A stretch of 52,108 bases of DNA, taken from assembly GCF_002217205.1 (NCBI RefSeq), contig NZ_MUGT01000046.1:1-52108 (forward strand), read 5' to 3'. Both the position numbers and the translations under genes were made by a program. The notes beneath the pieces are model-generated. The model ran no database searches. It was not told the origin of the DNA and worked only from the letters and a program-made list of their open reading frames with translations. Below are positions 1 to 8,759 of this stretch, piece after piece (position 1 is the stretch's first letter; each line of letters starts with the position of its first letter). The DNA is from Flavobacterium branchiophilum NBRC 15030 = ATCC 35035. GTDB taxonomy: Bacteria; Bacteroidota; Bacteroidia; Flavobacteriales; Flavobacteriaceae.

Positions 1-183
1 TATATTTGGTATTATTAATACGAATGTTCGTAACTGATTCCAAAATAACAACCGTATTTTATTAATTTTTAACAAATAAAATATTAAAAATATTAGATAA
101 ATAAAATTTTATAAAAATAATTAAAAATCAACTTATAATTTATAAAATTGCACCAGTTGCGGGTGGTCTTAAAAATATATAAT

Positions 184-226
184 AAAAAAAACAGTTTTAA
201 AGCCATGCTAAAAAACTGTTTTTTTG
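184..226 (-). terminator. Intrinsic terminator of the M42 peptidase gene
   Basis: Inverted repeat AAAAACAGTTTT / AAAACTGTTTTT with an 11-14 base loop, flanked by A and T runs. It lies just past the stop codon of the minus-strand peptidase gene, and a U-rich tail would form when read on the minus strand. The 180 bases to its left are very AT-rich and show no gene. Confidence 0.7.
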
Positions 227-233
227 GTAAATA

Positions 234-1322
234 TTATTTAAAATACGAAAAAGTTTCTTGGTTTTCAATTTTCAATATACTTTCGTAAATCAGTCTAATC
301 ACATTTTCAACATCTGTTTTGTGTACCATTTCTACAGTTGTGTGCATGTATCTAAGGGGCAACGAAATAAGTGCCGAAGCCACACCACCATTACTATAAG
401 CAAATGCATCAGTATCTGTGCCAGTAACTCTGCTCGATGCCAATCGTTGAAAAGGGATGTCGTTTTCTTGTGCGGCAGTTATAATGAGTTCCCTCAAATT
501 ATTTTGTACGGCAGGGGCATACGTAATGACGGGACCACGACCAATTTTGGTTTCGCCTTCAATTTTTTTGTCAATCATTGGCGTGGTAGAGTCGTGGCAC
601 ACATCGGTTACTATGGCCACATGGGGCTTGATGGTTTGGGTAATCATTTCGGCACCACGCAGTCCAACTTCTTCTTGAACAGCATTGGTTACATAAAGGC
701 CAAATGGCAATTTGATGTTGTTTTCGTGTAGCAAACGGGCTACTTCGGCTATCATAAAGCCGCCCATTCGGTTATCGATGGCTCTACATACAAATTTATT
801 ATCGTTAAGAATCATAAATTCATCTGGATAGGTAATCACACAGCCAACGTGTACACCCAATGCTTCCACTTCGTCTTTAGTAGCACAACCACAGTCTATA
901 AAAATGTTGTCTTGTTTGGCAGGCTCTTCTTTGCCTCTGTTGCGAGTATGAATGGCAGGCCAGCCAAAAACACCTTTTACAATACCGTTTTTGGTATGGA
1001 TGTTTACCCGTTTTGAAGGGGCAATTTGATGATCGGAACCCCCGTTTCGAATGACATATATCAAACCATCATCGGTAATGTAATTGACATACCACCCAAT
1101 TTCGTCGGCATGTCCTTCTATCACAACTTTGAAAGGGGCCTCTGGATTAATAACTCCAACGACTGTTCCATAGGTGTCTGTAATGAAAGTATCTACGTAG
1201 GGTTTGATATAATTCATCCATATTTTTTGCCCTTCAGATTCATAACCCGTTGGCGAGGCGGTGTTTAGATAGGTTTCTAAAAAAGTAAGCGATGCCTCAT
1301 TTAATATTGATTTTGTACTCAT
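234..1322 (-). CDS. M42 family metallopeptidase (glutamyl aminopeptidase/endoglucanase type)
   Basis: Predicted cytosolic di-metal aminopeptidase of 362 residues, the normal length for M42 enzymes, which form dodecameric shells that trim peptides. The metal ligands are visible: H71 and D73 in GHADEIG, bridging D183 in AIDNRMGG, the catalytic glutamate pair E217/E218 in QEEVGLRG, D240 in VTDV, and a late histidine in YMHTTVEMVHKTD. There is no signal peptide. The gene is divergent from the DUF4294 gene, separated by 84 bases, and ends at a good hairpin terminator. Family membership is secure; substrate preference cannot be read from the sequence. Some relatives are annotated as endoglucanases, but the motifs here are those of peptidases. 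Confidence 0.93.
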   Translation of the reverse strand: MSTKSILNEASLTFLETYLNTASPTGYESEGQKIWMNYIKPYVDTFITDTYGTVVGVINPEAPFKVVIEGHADEIGWYVNYITDDGLIYVIRNGGSDHQIAPSKRVNIHTKNGIVKGVFGWPAIHTRNRGKEEPAKQDNIFIDCGCATKDEVEALGVHVGCVITYPDEFMILNDNKFVCRAIDNRMGGFMIAEVARLLHENNIKLPFGLYVTNAVQEEVGLRGAEMITQTIKPHVAIVTDVCHDSTTPMIDKKIEGETKIGRGPVITYAPAVQNNLRELIITAAQENDIPFQRLASSRVTGTDTDAFAYSNGGVASALISLPLRYMHTTVEMVHKTDVENVIRLIYESILKIENQETFSYFK

Positions 1323-1376
1323 AAATTTTTTTTGGCTAAATTATTAAATAGGCATCAAAATTGCATCATTTATTTC

Positions 1377-1384
1377 TATTTTTG
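1377..1384 (+). promoter_or_regulatory. Candidate -7 box TATTTTTG
   Basis: Matches the Bacteroidota housekeeping -7 consensus TAnnTTTG, 22 bases before the DUF4294 start codon. No clear TTTG -33 box is present at the expected 17-23 base spacing. Confidence 0.45.
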
Positions 1385-1406
1385 ACCTTTTAAATATGAA
1401 ATAAAT

Positions 1407-2093
1407 ATGAAGTTATTACAATACGGGTTTGTCCTTGTTTTATTTGCATTTTCTGCACACGCACAAGTAATTCAAGACAGCGAAAAAATGGGATACACCC
1501 TTCAGGAAAACGATACAATTTTGTCTGAACCTATACTTTTGGAAGAAGTAGTTATCCAAAAAGAAAAGCTGGATCCCGAGACTAAAAAACAATTTTTATT
1601 GTTGCAAAACAGGGTTTATAAAGTGTATCCGTTTGCCAAAATTGGTACAGAACGATTGACTATTTTGAATCAAAATTTAGAACATTTAAAAACCGAACGA
1701 GAAAAACGTAAATATTCCAAAATAATTCAAGAATATTTAGAAAAAGAATTTACAGATCAGCTAAAAAAATTGTCTCGCAAGCAAGGTCAGATTTTAGTGA
1801 AATTGATTCACCGTCAAACGGGTTTTACAACATTTGAATTGATCAAAGATTATAAAAGTGGCTGGAAGGCATTTTGGTCGAATACGACAGCCAAAGTGTT
1901 TGATATAAATTTGAAAACAAAATACAATCCTACAGAAAACAATGAAGATTTTTTTATAGAAACCATTTTATATAGGGCTTTTAATTCGGGCCGATTGGTA
2001 AAACAAGAAGCCGCTTTGCCAATAGATTATGATGAATTGCAACAAATATGGGAAAACAAAGCCAAACAACAAAACAGCTCAAAAGCACAATAA
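1407..2093 (+). CDS. DUF4294 family secreted protein
   Basis: A 228-residue protein with a cleavable signal peptide (hydrophobic residues about 4-18, cleavage likely after AHA before Q20). The mature part is charged and mostly helical. The core, from about residue 60 to 205 (VYKVYPFAKIG..., KLIHRQTG, ETILYRAFNSGR), resembles the DUF4294 family, which is almost confined to Bacteroidota and has no established function. It is divergent from the M42 peptidase, a pairing I recall as common in flavobacteria. It ends about 100 bases before a bidirectional terminator shared with ilvE. Cell-envelope location is inferred from the signal peptide. Confidence 0.8.
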   Translation: MKLLQYGFVLVLFAFSAHAQVIQDSEKMGYTLQENDTILSEPILLEEVVIQKEKLDPETKKQFLLLQNRVYKVYPFAKIGTERLTILNQNLEHLKTEREKRKYSKIIQEYLEKEFTDQLKKLSRKQGQILVKLIHRQTGFTTFELIKDYKSGWKAFWSNTTAKVFDINLKTKYNPTENNEDFFIETILYRAFNSGRLVKQEAALPIDYDELQQIWENKAKQQNSSKAQ

Positions 2094-2137
2094 AAAAGCA
2101 GTGGATGTTTTTGAAAACGTTGGTTTCTTCGGTATTG

Positions 2138-2170
2138 TTTTGCGTGAGGGATAGCAGTGGAAATCCTTTT
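2138..2170 (+). repeat. Dispersed repeat, copy A
   Basis: The motif GCGTGAGGGATAG followed by GTGGAAATCC recurs at 47849-47882 on the opposite strand with two internal mismatches over about 30 bases. Both copies are intergenic and follow the 3' end of a gene. I recall similar GCGTnAGGGATAG elements downstream of genes in flavobacterial genomes. Function unknown. Confidence 0.55.
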
Positions 2171-2190
2171 TTTGCCCCTCTTTTTGATAT

Positions 2191-2230
2191 AAAAAAAACG
2201 TCTTTACGGTGTAGCAAAGACGTTTTTTTT
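2191..2230. terminator. Bidirectional terminator between DUF4294 gene and ilvE
   Basis: Perfect 15-base inverted repeat, AAAAAAAACGTCTTT / AAAGACGTTTTTTTT, around a 10-base loop. It has A and T runs on both sides and lies between two convergent genes, so it can serve both. Confidence 0.85.
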
Positions 2231-2251
2231 GTGTGGTAACGTATGTTTAAA

Positions 2252-3316
2252 CTATATTTTCACGGTCCAGCCAAAAGGGTCTTCGGCAGTTTTGGTTTGA
2301 ATATTGGTCAGTTTTGTTTTGAGACTTTGTGCCAAAGAATTGTCAGATTTTGGTAATTCGTAATAGGTATCTTGATAAGAAAACCCAATAATTGGGGTGA
2401 TAACGGCGGCTGTTCCGGCACCAAATACTTCTTTTAGACTTCCGTTTTGAGCGGCTTCTACGAGCTCAGACACCAATACAGAACGTTCTTCTACGGCAAT
2501 TCCTTCTTTTTGGGCTAGGGCAATAAGACTTTTTCGGGTAACCCCGTCCAAAATACGCTCGCTAACGGGAGCTGTAAAAAGGGTGTTGTTGATGTTGAAA
2601 AACAAGTTCATGGTACCTGCTTCTTCGAGTTTGGTGTGGGTGGCATCGTCTGTCCAAATGATTTGTTGAAAACCAGCATCGTTTGCTAATTTTGTAGGAT
2701 AAAACTGCCCTGCGTAATTACCAGCTGCTTTAGCTGCACCAATACCGCCATTGGCCGCACGGCTATAATGTTCGGCAATTAGTACTTTTACCTCGCCAGC
2801 ATAATAAGATTTTACGGGCGATAGCAATATTGAAAAGCGGTATTGGCTAGAAGGAGCCGCTATAACTCCAGGGCCAATTGCTATCATAAAAGGTCTGATA
2901 TACAATGAGTTGCCTTCGCCTTTTTTTACCCATTCACGGTCTAAATCGATCAATTGTTTGAGTCCGTCCATAAAAATGGCTTCTGGAATTTCGGGCATAC
3001 ACAATCGGGTTGCAGACTTGTTTAGACGTTTGTGGTTTTCTTGTGGTCTAAAAAGCCACACTTGGTCTTGTTCGTCTTTATAAGCTTTCATGCCCTCAAA
3101 AATGGCTTGTCCGTAATGGAAAACTTTTGCCGAAGGGTCCAACACAAACGGTTCGTAAGGTTTAATTTCGGGTGTTTGCCAGGCACCATCTATATAATCG
3201 CAAACTAAAATGTGGTCTGTAAACACCGCACCAAAAGCAAGGTTGTCGAAGTTTATGGTATTGATTTTGGATTCAGTGGCTTTTCTGATGTCGATTTTTG
3301 GAGTACTTTGATTCAT
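2252..3316 (-). CDS. ilvE: Branched-chain amino acid aminotransferase
   Basis: PLP-dependent class IV aminotransferase of 354 residues that interconverts valine, leucine and isoleucine with their 2-oxo acids. The Schiff-base lysine is K196 in GAAKAAGNYAG. The class IV motif EEAGTMNLFF and the early HYGQAIFEGMKAY stretch, which contributes to the substrate pocket, are both present. The length and the GNYAGQFYPTKLAN segment fit the longer BCAT form found in Bacteroidota and eukaryotes. It is convergent with the DUF4294 gene and divergent from mnmD. No truncation or missing catalytic residue was seen. Confidence 0.95.
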   Translation of the reverse strand: MNQSTPKIDIRKATESKINTINFDNLAFGAVFTDHILVCDYIDGAWQTPEIKPYEPFVLDPSAKVFHYGQAIFEGMKAYKDEQDQVWLFRPQENHKRLNKSATRLCMPEIPEAIFMDGLKQLIDLDREWVKKGEGNSLYIRPFMIAIGPGVIAAPSSQYRFSILLSPVKSYYAGEVKVLIAEHYSRAANGGIGAAKAAGNYAGQFYPTKLANDAGFQQIIWTDDATHTKLEEAGTMNLFFNINNTLFTAPVSERILDGVTRKSLIALAQKEGIAVEERSVLVSELVEAAQNGSLKEVFGAGTAAVITPIIGFSYQDTYYELPKSDNSLAQSLKTKLTNIQTKTAEDPFGWTVKI

Positions 3317-3693
3317 TTGAGCGTCAATTTATTATTTGTTTTAAGGTTTTTGAAAGCCTTAATTTTGTATTTGTTTGTATGATTGATACAAAAATAGTAA
3401 TTTTTGTTTGATTTATATATTAAACATTGCTTTTTTTGTTATTTTTTTATTTATATCGCATTTTCAAAGAAATAAATAGGAATAATATAATTTTTTATGA
3501 AAATAGCGTTTAAAGTGAAACATTTGACACCTAAAAGCTGTTTTATTGCGGATTAAAAGTGCTTGATTGGATTCTCATGGAAGGCAATTGGAGGGCTATT
3601 TTAATTTTTTATAATTTTTTATATCTCAGTTTTACCTCAATTCCATAGATTTGGTGTTTTTTTTGGAAGCCAATAACAAAGCCTTAAAATTTT
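3317..3693. other. Gene-free divergent interval ilvE/mnmD
   Basis: A 377-base AT-rich stretch between two divergent genes. It holds the candidate ilvE promoter and a possible plus-strand -7 box TAGATTTG at 3646-3653 for mnmD. A 19-codon open frame starts at 3498 (MKIAFKVKHL...), but nothing supports it as a gene. No RNA gene or strong repeat was seen. Confidence 0.5.
3389..3396 (-). promoter_or_regulatory. Candidate ilvE -7 box (TATTTTTG on minus strand)
   Basis: Reads TATTTTTG on the minus strand, about 73 bases before the ilvE start codon. A clear -33 box was not seen. Confidence 0.35.
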
Positions 3694-4362
3694 ATGAAAA
3701 GAGAAATTATTCTTACAAATGATGGTTCTAGTACCATTCACATTCCAGAGTGGAACGAAAGCTACCACTCAAAACACGGTGCCATTCAGGAGGCTTATCA
3801 TGTGTTTATCAAAAATGGATTGGATTTATTTGAGCAACAACAAGTTGCTATTTTGGAAATTGGTTTTGGTACGGGTTTAAATGCCTTGATTACGCTGCTA
3901 GAGGCCAATAAGCGGCAGCAAAACATTAGCTATCAGGGCGTAGAGGCTTATCCCATTTTGGAATCGGAACGGCAACAACTTAATTATGATGTGATTTTAG
4001 AAAGCACTTCAAAAAAGGTGTTATTTGATGAAATTCATCGATGCAAATGGGAGGAGGAAGTCAAATTAAGTCCATATTTTTGTTTAAAGAAACGGCAGGA
4101 TTTTTTTGAAAATATTCAGGATATTTCAAAATTTGATTTGATTTATTTTGACGCTTTTGGCTATCGGGTGCAGCCAGAATTATGGCGTTTTGAAATATTT
4201 GAAAAAATGTATCAAGCACTTCATCCTGAGGGGGTTTTGGTAACTTATGCAGCCCGAAGCATCATTAAAAAAAACATGGAACAAGCTGGCTTTAGGGTAG
4301 AAAAACACCCTGGGGCACCTGGAAAAAGAGAACTTTTTAGAGCCATTAAAGAGGTTAAATAA
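3694..4362 (+). CDS. mnmD: tRNA (5-methylaminomethyl-2-thiouridine)(34)-methyltransferase MnmD
   Basis: SAM-dependent methyltransferase of 222 residues. It corresponds to the N-terminal methyltransferase half of enterobacterial MnmC, without the FAD oxidase half; stand-alone MnmD is the usual form outside proteobacteria. It performs the last methylation of wobble uridine 34 (nm5s2U to mnm5s2U). The SAM-binding loop is LEIGFGTGLNAL, followed by the catalytic-region motif YFDAFGYRVQPELW and the terminal PGAPGKREL. The sulfur-adding enzyme of the same modification, MnmA, lies 1.3 kb downstream on the same strand. Confidence 0.92.
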   Translation: MKREIILTNDGSSTIHIPEWNESYHSKHGAIQEAYHVFIKNGLDLFEQQQVAILEIGFGTGLNALITLLEANKRQQNISYQGVEAYPILESERQQLNYDVILESTSKKVLFDEIHRCKWEEEVKLSPYFCLKKRQDFFENIQDISKFDLIYFDAFGYRVQPELWRFEIFEKMYQALHPEGVLVTYAARSIIKKNMEQAGFRVEKHPGAPGKRELFRAIKEVK

Positions 4363-4387
4363 AAGTTATTTTTTTGTTAAAAAGTCC

Positions 4388-4415
4388 TTTTTGTTTCAAA
4401 TAAATTGTAATTTTA
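4388..4415 (+). promoter_or_regulatory. Candidate promoter of the 65-residue gene
   Basis: TTTTTG at 4388-4393 and TAATTTTA at 4408-4415 resemble the Bacteroidota -33 and -7 boxes with slightly short spacing. Transcription would begin at or after the ATG at 4417, so this site argues for the downstream ATG at 4456 as the true start. Confidence 0.4.
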
Positions 4416-4455
4416 CATGAACATATTAATAAAAACAACCACTAAAAATTTCAGA

Positions 4456-4653
4456 ATGATGCTCACAAACAGTTTTGATTTTACTAGAAAAATTTTAGAA
4501 AACGTTAGCTTCGACCCCAAACTATTTTGTAAGGAGTTGAACAAAGCAGTTCAGTTGCTTTTGCCTTATGAGTTGGAACAACTACACGAATGGGTTTTGA
4601 AATTTACGGCCTCAAAACCAGAACTCAAACAATGTTTGGTGTATTTGAGATAA
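4456..4653 (+). CDS. Small conserved-looking protein of unknown function
   Basis: A 65-residue soluble, mostly helical protein (MMLTNSFDFTRKILENV...) with a core LLPYELEQLHEWVLKF. I recall similar short proteins in other flavobacteria but know no function. An in-frame ATG at 4417 would add 13 residues; it sits on the predicted promoter, and the sequence it adds is low-complexity, so the ATG at 4456 is preferred. The gene lies between mnmD and a strong terminator. It has no signal peptide, cysteine cluster or recognisable nucleic-acid-binding motif. Confidence 0.6.
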   Translation: MMLTNSFDFTRKILENVSFDPKLFCKELNKAVQLLLPYELEQLHEWVLKFTASKPELKQCLVYLR

Positions 4654-4674
4654 GAGCAAATTTTGTAAAACAAC

Positions 4675-4719
4675 AAAGAGAAAAGCCAATTAAAAAAGGC
4701 TTTTCTCTTTTGTTTTTTT
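4675..4719 (+). terminator. Intrinsic terminator
   Basis: A 13-base stem AAAGAGAAAAGCC / GGCTTTTCTCTTT with an 11-base loop, followed by TGTTTTTTT. It ends the plus-strand small gene and may also act on the convergent minus-strand gene. Confidence 0.85.
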
Positions 4720-4739
4720 AGAGCATTTCAATTAAAATG

Positions 4740-5363
4740 TTATTTTTTTATTTCGTTTTGAAGATCAATTAAAAACAGTTCAACGGCAATTCTAATAGAG
4801 GCACAAACCATTAATTTTTTGGCTTTTTTTACAGAAATAGGAGTCATTCTACCAACAGGAGCATTCAAATCGCCATCTTTGATATCTACACAATAGGTTT
4901 TTGAAAAATTTTGAAATGCAAACTGAATTTGACAAATGCCATGAACATTGGGTATCATAAATCCTGTTTTTTTACAATCTAACGCTTCAAGTTTAGCAGT
5001 GATTTGTTCGGAGTCTTGGCTTTCGGAAATTATAAAATTGGATCTAACACATAATGTGTCAATATATGCTTTTACAACTTGAGCACCCAATTCGGCATTA
5101 AATTCTGATTTGTTTTCCAATTCAATTGAAGCACAAGCCAGTTTTTTTAGCTTTAGAGAGTCTCTTAAATCATCGAATTTTATTGTAACTTTCTTTTTGC
5201 TAAAATCAAATTTTTTGACAGTTTCATACAATGGGTAGTCATTCAAAACGGTAGCTTTTGGTATATAAGCTGCTGGTCCGGAGGCTAATCCAATAATAAG
5301 ACCTTGAGCAAACAAAGTATAAGATTGGAAAGCGAATAAAACGAAAAATAGCATTTTTTTCAT
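4740..5363 (-). CDS. Secreted protein of unknown function
   Basis: A 207-residue protein not assigned to any family. The N-terminus MKKMLFFVLFAFQSYTLFAQ is a typical signal peptide with cleavage near FA/QG. The mature region has four or five spaced cysteines (LACAS, LCVRS, LDCKK, GICQI, TYCVD, MVCAS) that could form disulfides in the periplasm, and a helical C-terminus. It is a single gene, convergent with the small gene to its left and divergent from mnmA. No catalytic motif is visible. A role in the envelope is inferred only from the signal peptide. Confidence 0.65.
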   Translation of the reverse strand: MKKMLFFVLFAFQSYTLFAQGLIIGLASGPAAYIPKATVLNDYPLYETVKKFDFSKKKVTIKFDDLRDSLKLKKLACASIELENKSEFNAELGAQVVKAYIDTLCVRSNFIISESQDSEQITAKLEALDCKKTGFMIPNVHGICQIQFAFQNFSKTYCVDIKDGDLNAPVGRMTPISVKKAKKLMVCASIRIAVELFLIDLQNEIKK

Positions 5364-5599
5364 AAATGGGATGGTTTTAATGTTTTTTTGTAATTAAAAA
5401 TGTTAGGTTTCCCTTGTTTTTAGATTACAAATATACAAAATAATGAAGTTTTATAGTTTTTATTCGTAATTTTTAACATTATTGTTTATAAATAATTTTT
5501 ATTTACAAATAGCAATTATGCCTTACAATGCCAACAGATGTATTATGATTGGGCTATCATTTGACATTGGTTCTCTTTTTTTTATATTTTAAAATTCAA

Positions 5600-5607
5600 T
5601 ATCTTTG
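5600..5607 (+). promoter_or_regulatory. Candidate mnmA -7 box TATCTTTG
   Basis: Exact TAnnTTTG match, 50 bases before the mnmA start. A T-rich tract occupies the -33 position. The rest of the 294-base interval is AT-rich with nothing else recognised. Confidence 0.55.
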
Positions 5608-5657
5608 CTGAAAATTTCAAATATTTTTTTTATTTTAAAATAATTTTACCTAGTTAT

Positions 5658-6845
5658 ATGAAACGAGTTGTTGTAGGGCTTTCGGGCGGTGTAGATTCTA
5701 GTGTTGCGGCATATTTGTTGCAACAACAAGGTTATGAAGTTATTGGCCTTTTTATGAAAAATTGGCACGATGATTCGGTAACCATTTCAAACGAATGTCC
5801 GTGGCTTGAAGACAGTAATGATGCTGTTTTGGTGGCAGAAAAATTAGGAATTCCTTTTCAAACGGTTGATTTGAGCGAAGCCTACAAAGAAAAAATTGTC
5901 GATTATATGTTTGACGAATATGAGAAAGGACGTACACCAAATCCAGATGTTTTGTGTAATAGAGAAATCAAGTTTGATGTATTTATGAAAATAGCCCTCG
6001 ATTTGGGGGCAGATTTTGTGGCAACAGGGCATTATTGTCAAAAAAAAGAAAGCTACATCAACCATCAAACAACCTACCACCTTTTGGCGGGTAAAGATGT
6101 GAATAAAGACCAATCTTATTTTTTGTGTCAATTATCTCAGGAGCAATTGTCTAAAGCTTTGTTTCCTATTGGACATTTAACAAAACCTGAAGTAAGGGCC
6201 ATAGCAGCCGAAATGGAACTGGTAACGGCCGAGAAAAAAGATTCTCAGGGTTTGTGTTTTATTGGAAAAGTACGATTGCCCGAGTTTTTGCAACAAAAAT
6301 TGCAACCCAAAGCAGGTATGATTATCGAAATACCTGCAAATGCTGCATTATATGAAACGGCAACACCCGCATTTGAAAATTGGGAACATGAATTACAATA
6401 TTGGTCTCATAAAAAACAATATACGCCCGAAATGGGTAAAAAAGTAGGACAACATTCGGGGGCTCATTATTTTACAATCGGACAGCGAAAAGGACTCAAT
6501 GTTGGGGGAACAAAAGAAGCATTGTTTGTTATTGCTACAGATGTAAATCAGAATGTTATTTATACGGGGCAGGGGGCTCAACATCCTGGTTTGTTTAGAA
6601 AAGCTTTGTTGGTTAGCAATAATGAAATCCATTGGATTCGTACCGACTTGGCTTTACAGCCTGGCGAAAGCAGGTCGGTAATGGCCAGAATCCGTTACAG
6701 GCAAGCGTTGCAACAAGCAACCTTGTATCAGTTTGAAAATGGTTTGTATGTTGTTTTTGAACACCCGCAATCGGCCATTACCGAAGGGCAGTTTGTTGCT
6801 TGGTATGATGGTGAAGAACTTTTGGGCTCGGGGGTAATTGCTTAA
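5658..6845 (+). CDS. mnmA: tRNA-specific 2-thiouridylase MnmA
   Basis: ATP-dependent thiolase of 395 residues that installs sulfur at position 2 of wobble uridine 34 in tRNA-Lys, -Glu and -Gln. The N-terminal PP-loop is [13 protein letters not shown] (residues 9-21). The two catalytic cysteines are C100 in [10 protein letters not shown] and C200 in QGLCFIG, matching the canonical pair. ATGHY and the beta-barrel C-terminus are present. It shares a pathway with MnmD upstream but has its own promoter. The stop codon is followed directly by a 14-bp tandem repeat block. Confidence 0.96.
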   Translation: MKRVVVGLSGGVDSSVAAYLLQQQGYEVIGLFMKNWHDDSVTISNECPWLEDSNDAVLVAEKLGIPFQTVDLSEAYKEKIVDYMFDEYEKGRTPNPDVLCNREIKFDVFMKIALDLGADFVATGHYCQKKESYINHQTTYHLLAGKDVNKDQSYFLCQLSQEQLSKALFPIGHLTKPEVRAIAAEMELVTAEKKDSQGLCFIGKVRLPEFLQQKLQPKAGMIIEIPANAALYETATPAFENWEHELQYWSHKKQYTPEMGKKVGQHSGAHYFTIGQRKGLNVGGTKEALFVIATDVNQNVIYTGQGAQHPGLFRKALLVSNNEIHWIRTDLALQPGESRSVMARIRYRQALQQATLYQFENGLYVVFEHPQSAITEGQFVAWYDGEELLGSGVIA

Positions 6846-6856
6846 ATGGGGGAAGC

Positions 6857-7010
6857 ATGAAGTTTTGAGTATGAAGTTTGAAGTATGAAGTTTTAAGTAT
6901 GAAGTTTTGAGTATGAAGTTTTAAGTATGGAGTTTTAAGTATGAAGTTTTAAGTATGAAGTTTTAAGTATGAAGTTTTGAGTATGAAGTTTTAAGTATGA
7001 AGTTTGGAGT
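6857..7010 (+). repeat. Tandem repeat, 11 copies of a 14-bp unit
   Basis: Eleven head-to-tail copies of ATGAAGTTTTAAGT with small variations (TTGAGT, TTTGAAGT, ATGGAG, TTTGGAGT). The period is not a multiple of three, and the frames contain stops, so it is noncoding. It fills the whole gap between mnmA and the subtilase gene. Each unit carries an ATG followed by TAAG or GAG. Confidence 0.95.
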
Positions 7011-7031
7011 ATGAATTATTAATATTGTATT

Positions 7032-8675
7032 ATGGGGGTAGTGGTTAAAAAAGTAGAGCAATGTATTGGTTCAATTTGGTTGGTTGCTATTCTGTTTTTT
7101 ATTGTTGAAAAGGGGATGGCACAAGAGGATGCAAGGGTTTATTTTACAGACAAACCCAATGCGTCAGTTTATTTGAGTAATCCGTTGTTGATGTTGTCTC
7201 AGAGGGCTTTGGACAGGCGATTGGCACAAAATATACCGCTTTCTGTTCAAGACGTTCCATTATACCAGCCTTATTGGGACACTATTGCCAATGCCAATGG
7301 TATAGTAATAAAAACAAGCTCAAAATGGATGAATTGTGTGCATGTCCGAGGGAGTGTGTCTCAAATAAATGCACTGGCCAATTTGTCGTTTGTAAGCCAT
7401 ATTGAATTTGCCAATCCTACTTTAAATAGTAAAACAAGCCAACAGCAACCGCCTTTTGCAATCCAAAAAACGTTTGAAACAACCTCAGATTTGCCCTACG
7501 GCAATTCACTAAATCAAATTCAAATGCTCAGTGGGCAATCTTTGCACCAACAAAATAAAACTGGTTTTGGAAAAATAATTGCGGTGTTAGATGCAGGATT
7601 TCCAGGTGTCGATACTTTGCCAGCTTTTCAATATTTGCAAAACCATGGGTTGATATTAGGGGGCTATAATTTTGTAGATCAAAACACTCTGTTTTATTCG
7701 GGTAATAGTCATGGAACATCGGTTTTGTCGTGTATGGGAGGCTATGTTTCGGAGCAGCTAGTTGGAACGGCGCCAGATGCGTTTTATTATTTGTATGTTA
7801 CTGAAGATACTGCCTCTGAAAACCCAGTAGAAGAATCGTATTGGGTGGCAGCAGCCGAAGCAGCCGATAGGGTAGGAGCAGATGTTATTACATCGTCGTT
7901 GGGGTATTTTATTTATGACAATCCTAGTTATTCCTATTCTTATTCTGACATGACTGGCAACAAGGCATTTGCCTCAAAAGGAGCCAATATTGCTTTTTCT
8001 AAAGGCATTATTGTTGTAGTAAGTGCGGGCAATTCAGGTCAATCTGCTCATCCACATATTGGTGTTCCTGCCGATGCCACCCATGCTTTAACCATTGGGG
8101 CTGTAGCGGCTAATCAGGAGTATGCTAGTTTTAGTTCTATTGGCCCTAGTTTTGATCAACGCATAAAACCCGATTTGATGGCTCAAGGGGTCAATGCAGT
8201 AATGGCAAACCTTCAAGGCAGCATTGTTGGGGGCAATGGCACATCGTTTGCATGTCCCATAATGGCGGGATTATTGGCTTGTTTTTGGCAAGCTTATCCA
8301 ACTTTAACCAATCAACAAGTGGTAGATTATATCAAACAATCGTCCGATAGGTATAACAGTCCAAATGCACAATACGGCTATGGTATCCCCAATTTTTTAT
8401 TGGCCAGTAATCAAGCAAACTTGTCTGAAAAAGAATCTAAAAACACCAAATTTTTATTGTATTATAATGTAGAAAATCAAAATTTAAACGTGCAATTGTT
8501 TGGTTATTTGGCAAAAGGCCAAATAACACTATTTGATGTTCAAGGCCGATTGGTAAAAGTATTGAATTTAGAACAAAATTACAACCAGTTTGACATAAGT
8601 GATTTGTCATCAGGTGTTTACATGTATGTTTTAAAAAATCAGTATGCCTTATACTATGGTAAATTTGCAAAATAA
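7032..8675 (+). CDS. S8 family serine peptidase with type IX secretion sorting domain
   Basis: Secreted subtilisin-like protease of 547 residues. A signal peptide covers about residues 1-30 (cleavage near GMA/Q). A propeptide-like region to about 165 is followed by the peptidase domain with triad D187 (IAVLDAGF), H227 (NSHGTSVLS) and S405 (GNGTSFACP), and oxyanion N334 in SAGNSG. The last 75 residues (ITLFDVQGRLVKV ... LSSGVYMYVLKN) form a por-type sorting domain, which directs Bacteroidota proteins through the type IX system to the cell surface. No promoter is obvious apart from the tandem repeat that immediately precedes it. Substrate unknown. Confidence 0.92.
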   Translation: MGVVVKKVEQCIGSIWLVAILFFIVEKGMAQEDARVYFTDKPNASVYLSNPLLMLSQRALDRRLAQNIPLSVQDVPLYQPYWDTIANANGIVIKTSSKWMNCVHVRGSVSQINALANLSFVSHIEFANPTLNSKTSQQQPPFAIQKTFETTSDLPYGNSLNQIQMLSGQSLHQQNKTGFGKIIAVLDAGFPGVDTLPAFQYLQNHGLILGGYNFVDQNTLFYSGNSHGTSVLSCMGGYVSEQLVGTAPDAFYYLYVTEDTASENPVEESYWVAAAEAADRVGADVITSSLGYFIYDNPSYSYSYSDMTGNKAFASKGANIAFSKGIIVVVSAGNSGQSAHPHIGVPADATHALTIGAVAANQEYASFSSIGPSFDQRIKPDLMAQGVNAVMANLQGSIVGGNGTSFACPIMAGLLACFWQAYPTLTNQQVVDYIKQSSDRYNSPNAQYGYGIPNFLLASNQANLSEKESKNTKFLLYYNVENQNLNVQLFGYLAKGQITLFDVQGRLVKVLNLEQNYNQFDISDLSSGVYMYVLKNQYALYYGKFAK

Positions 8676-8759
8676 TAGTTTTACAATAATTCAAATTTAT
8701 AATCTAATACTTGTTTTTGTTTAATAATAAATAATTATTCTTTCAAACGACTTTTCGAT

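Noticed and set aside
3498..3557. A 19-codon open frame MKIAFKVKHL in the ilvE/mnmD gap
   Set aside because: Too short, no promoter or conserved context; chance in AT-rich DNA.
4417..4455. Upstream ATG as start of the small gene at 4456-4653
   Set aside because: The ATG overlaps the predicted promoter start region and adds a low-complexity tail.
6850..7020. CRISPR array
   Set aside because: The units are 14 bp and directly adjacent with no spacers; a simple tandem repeat.
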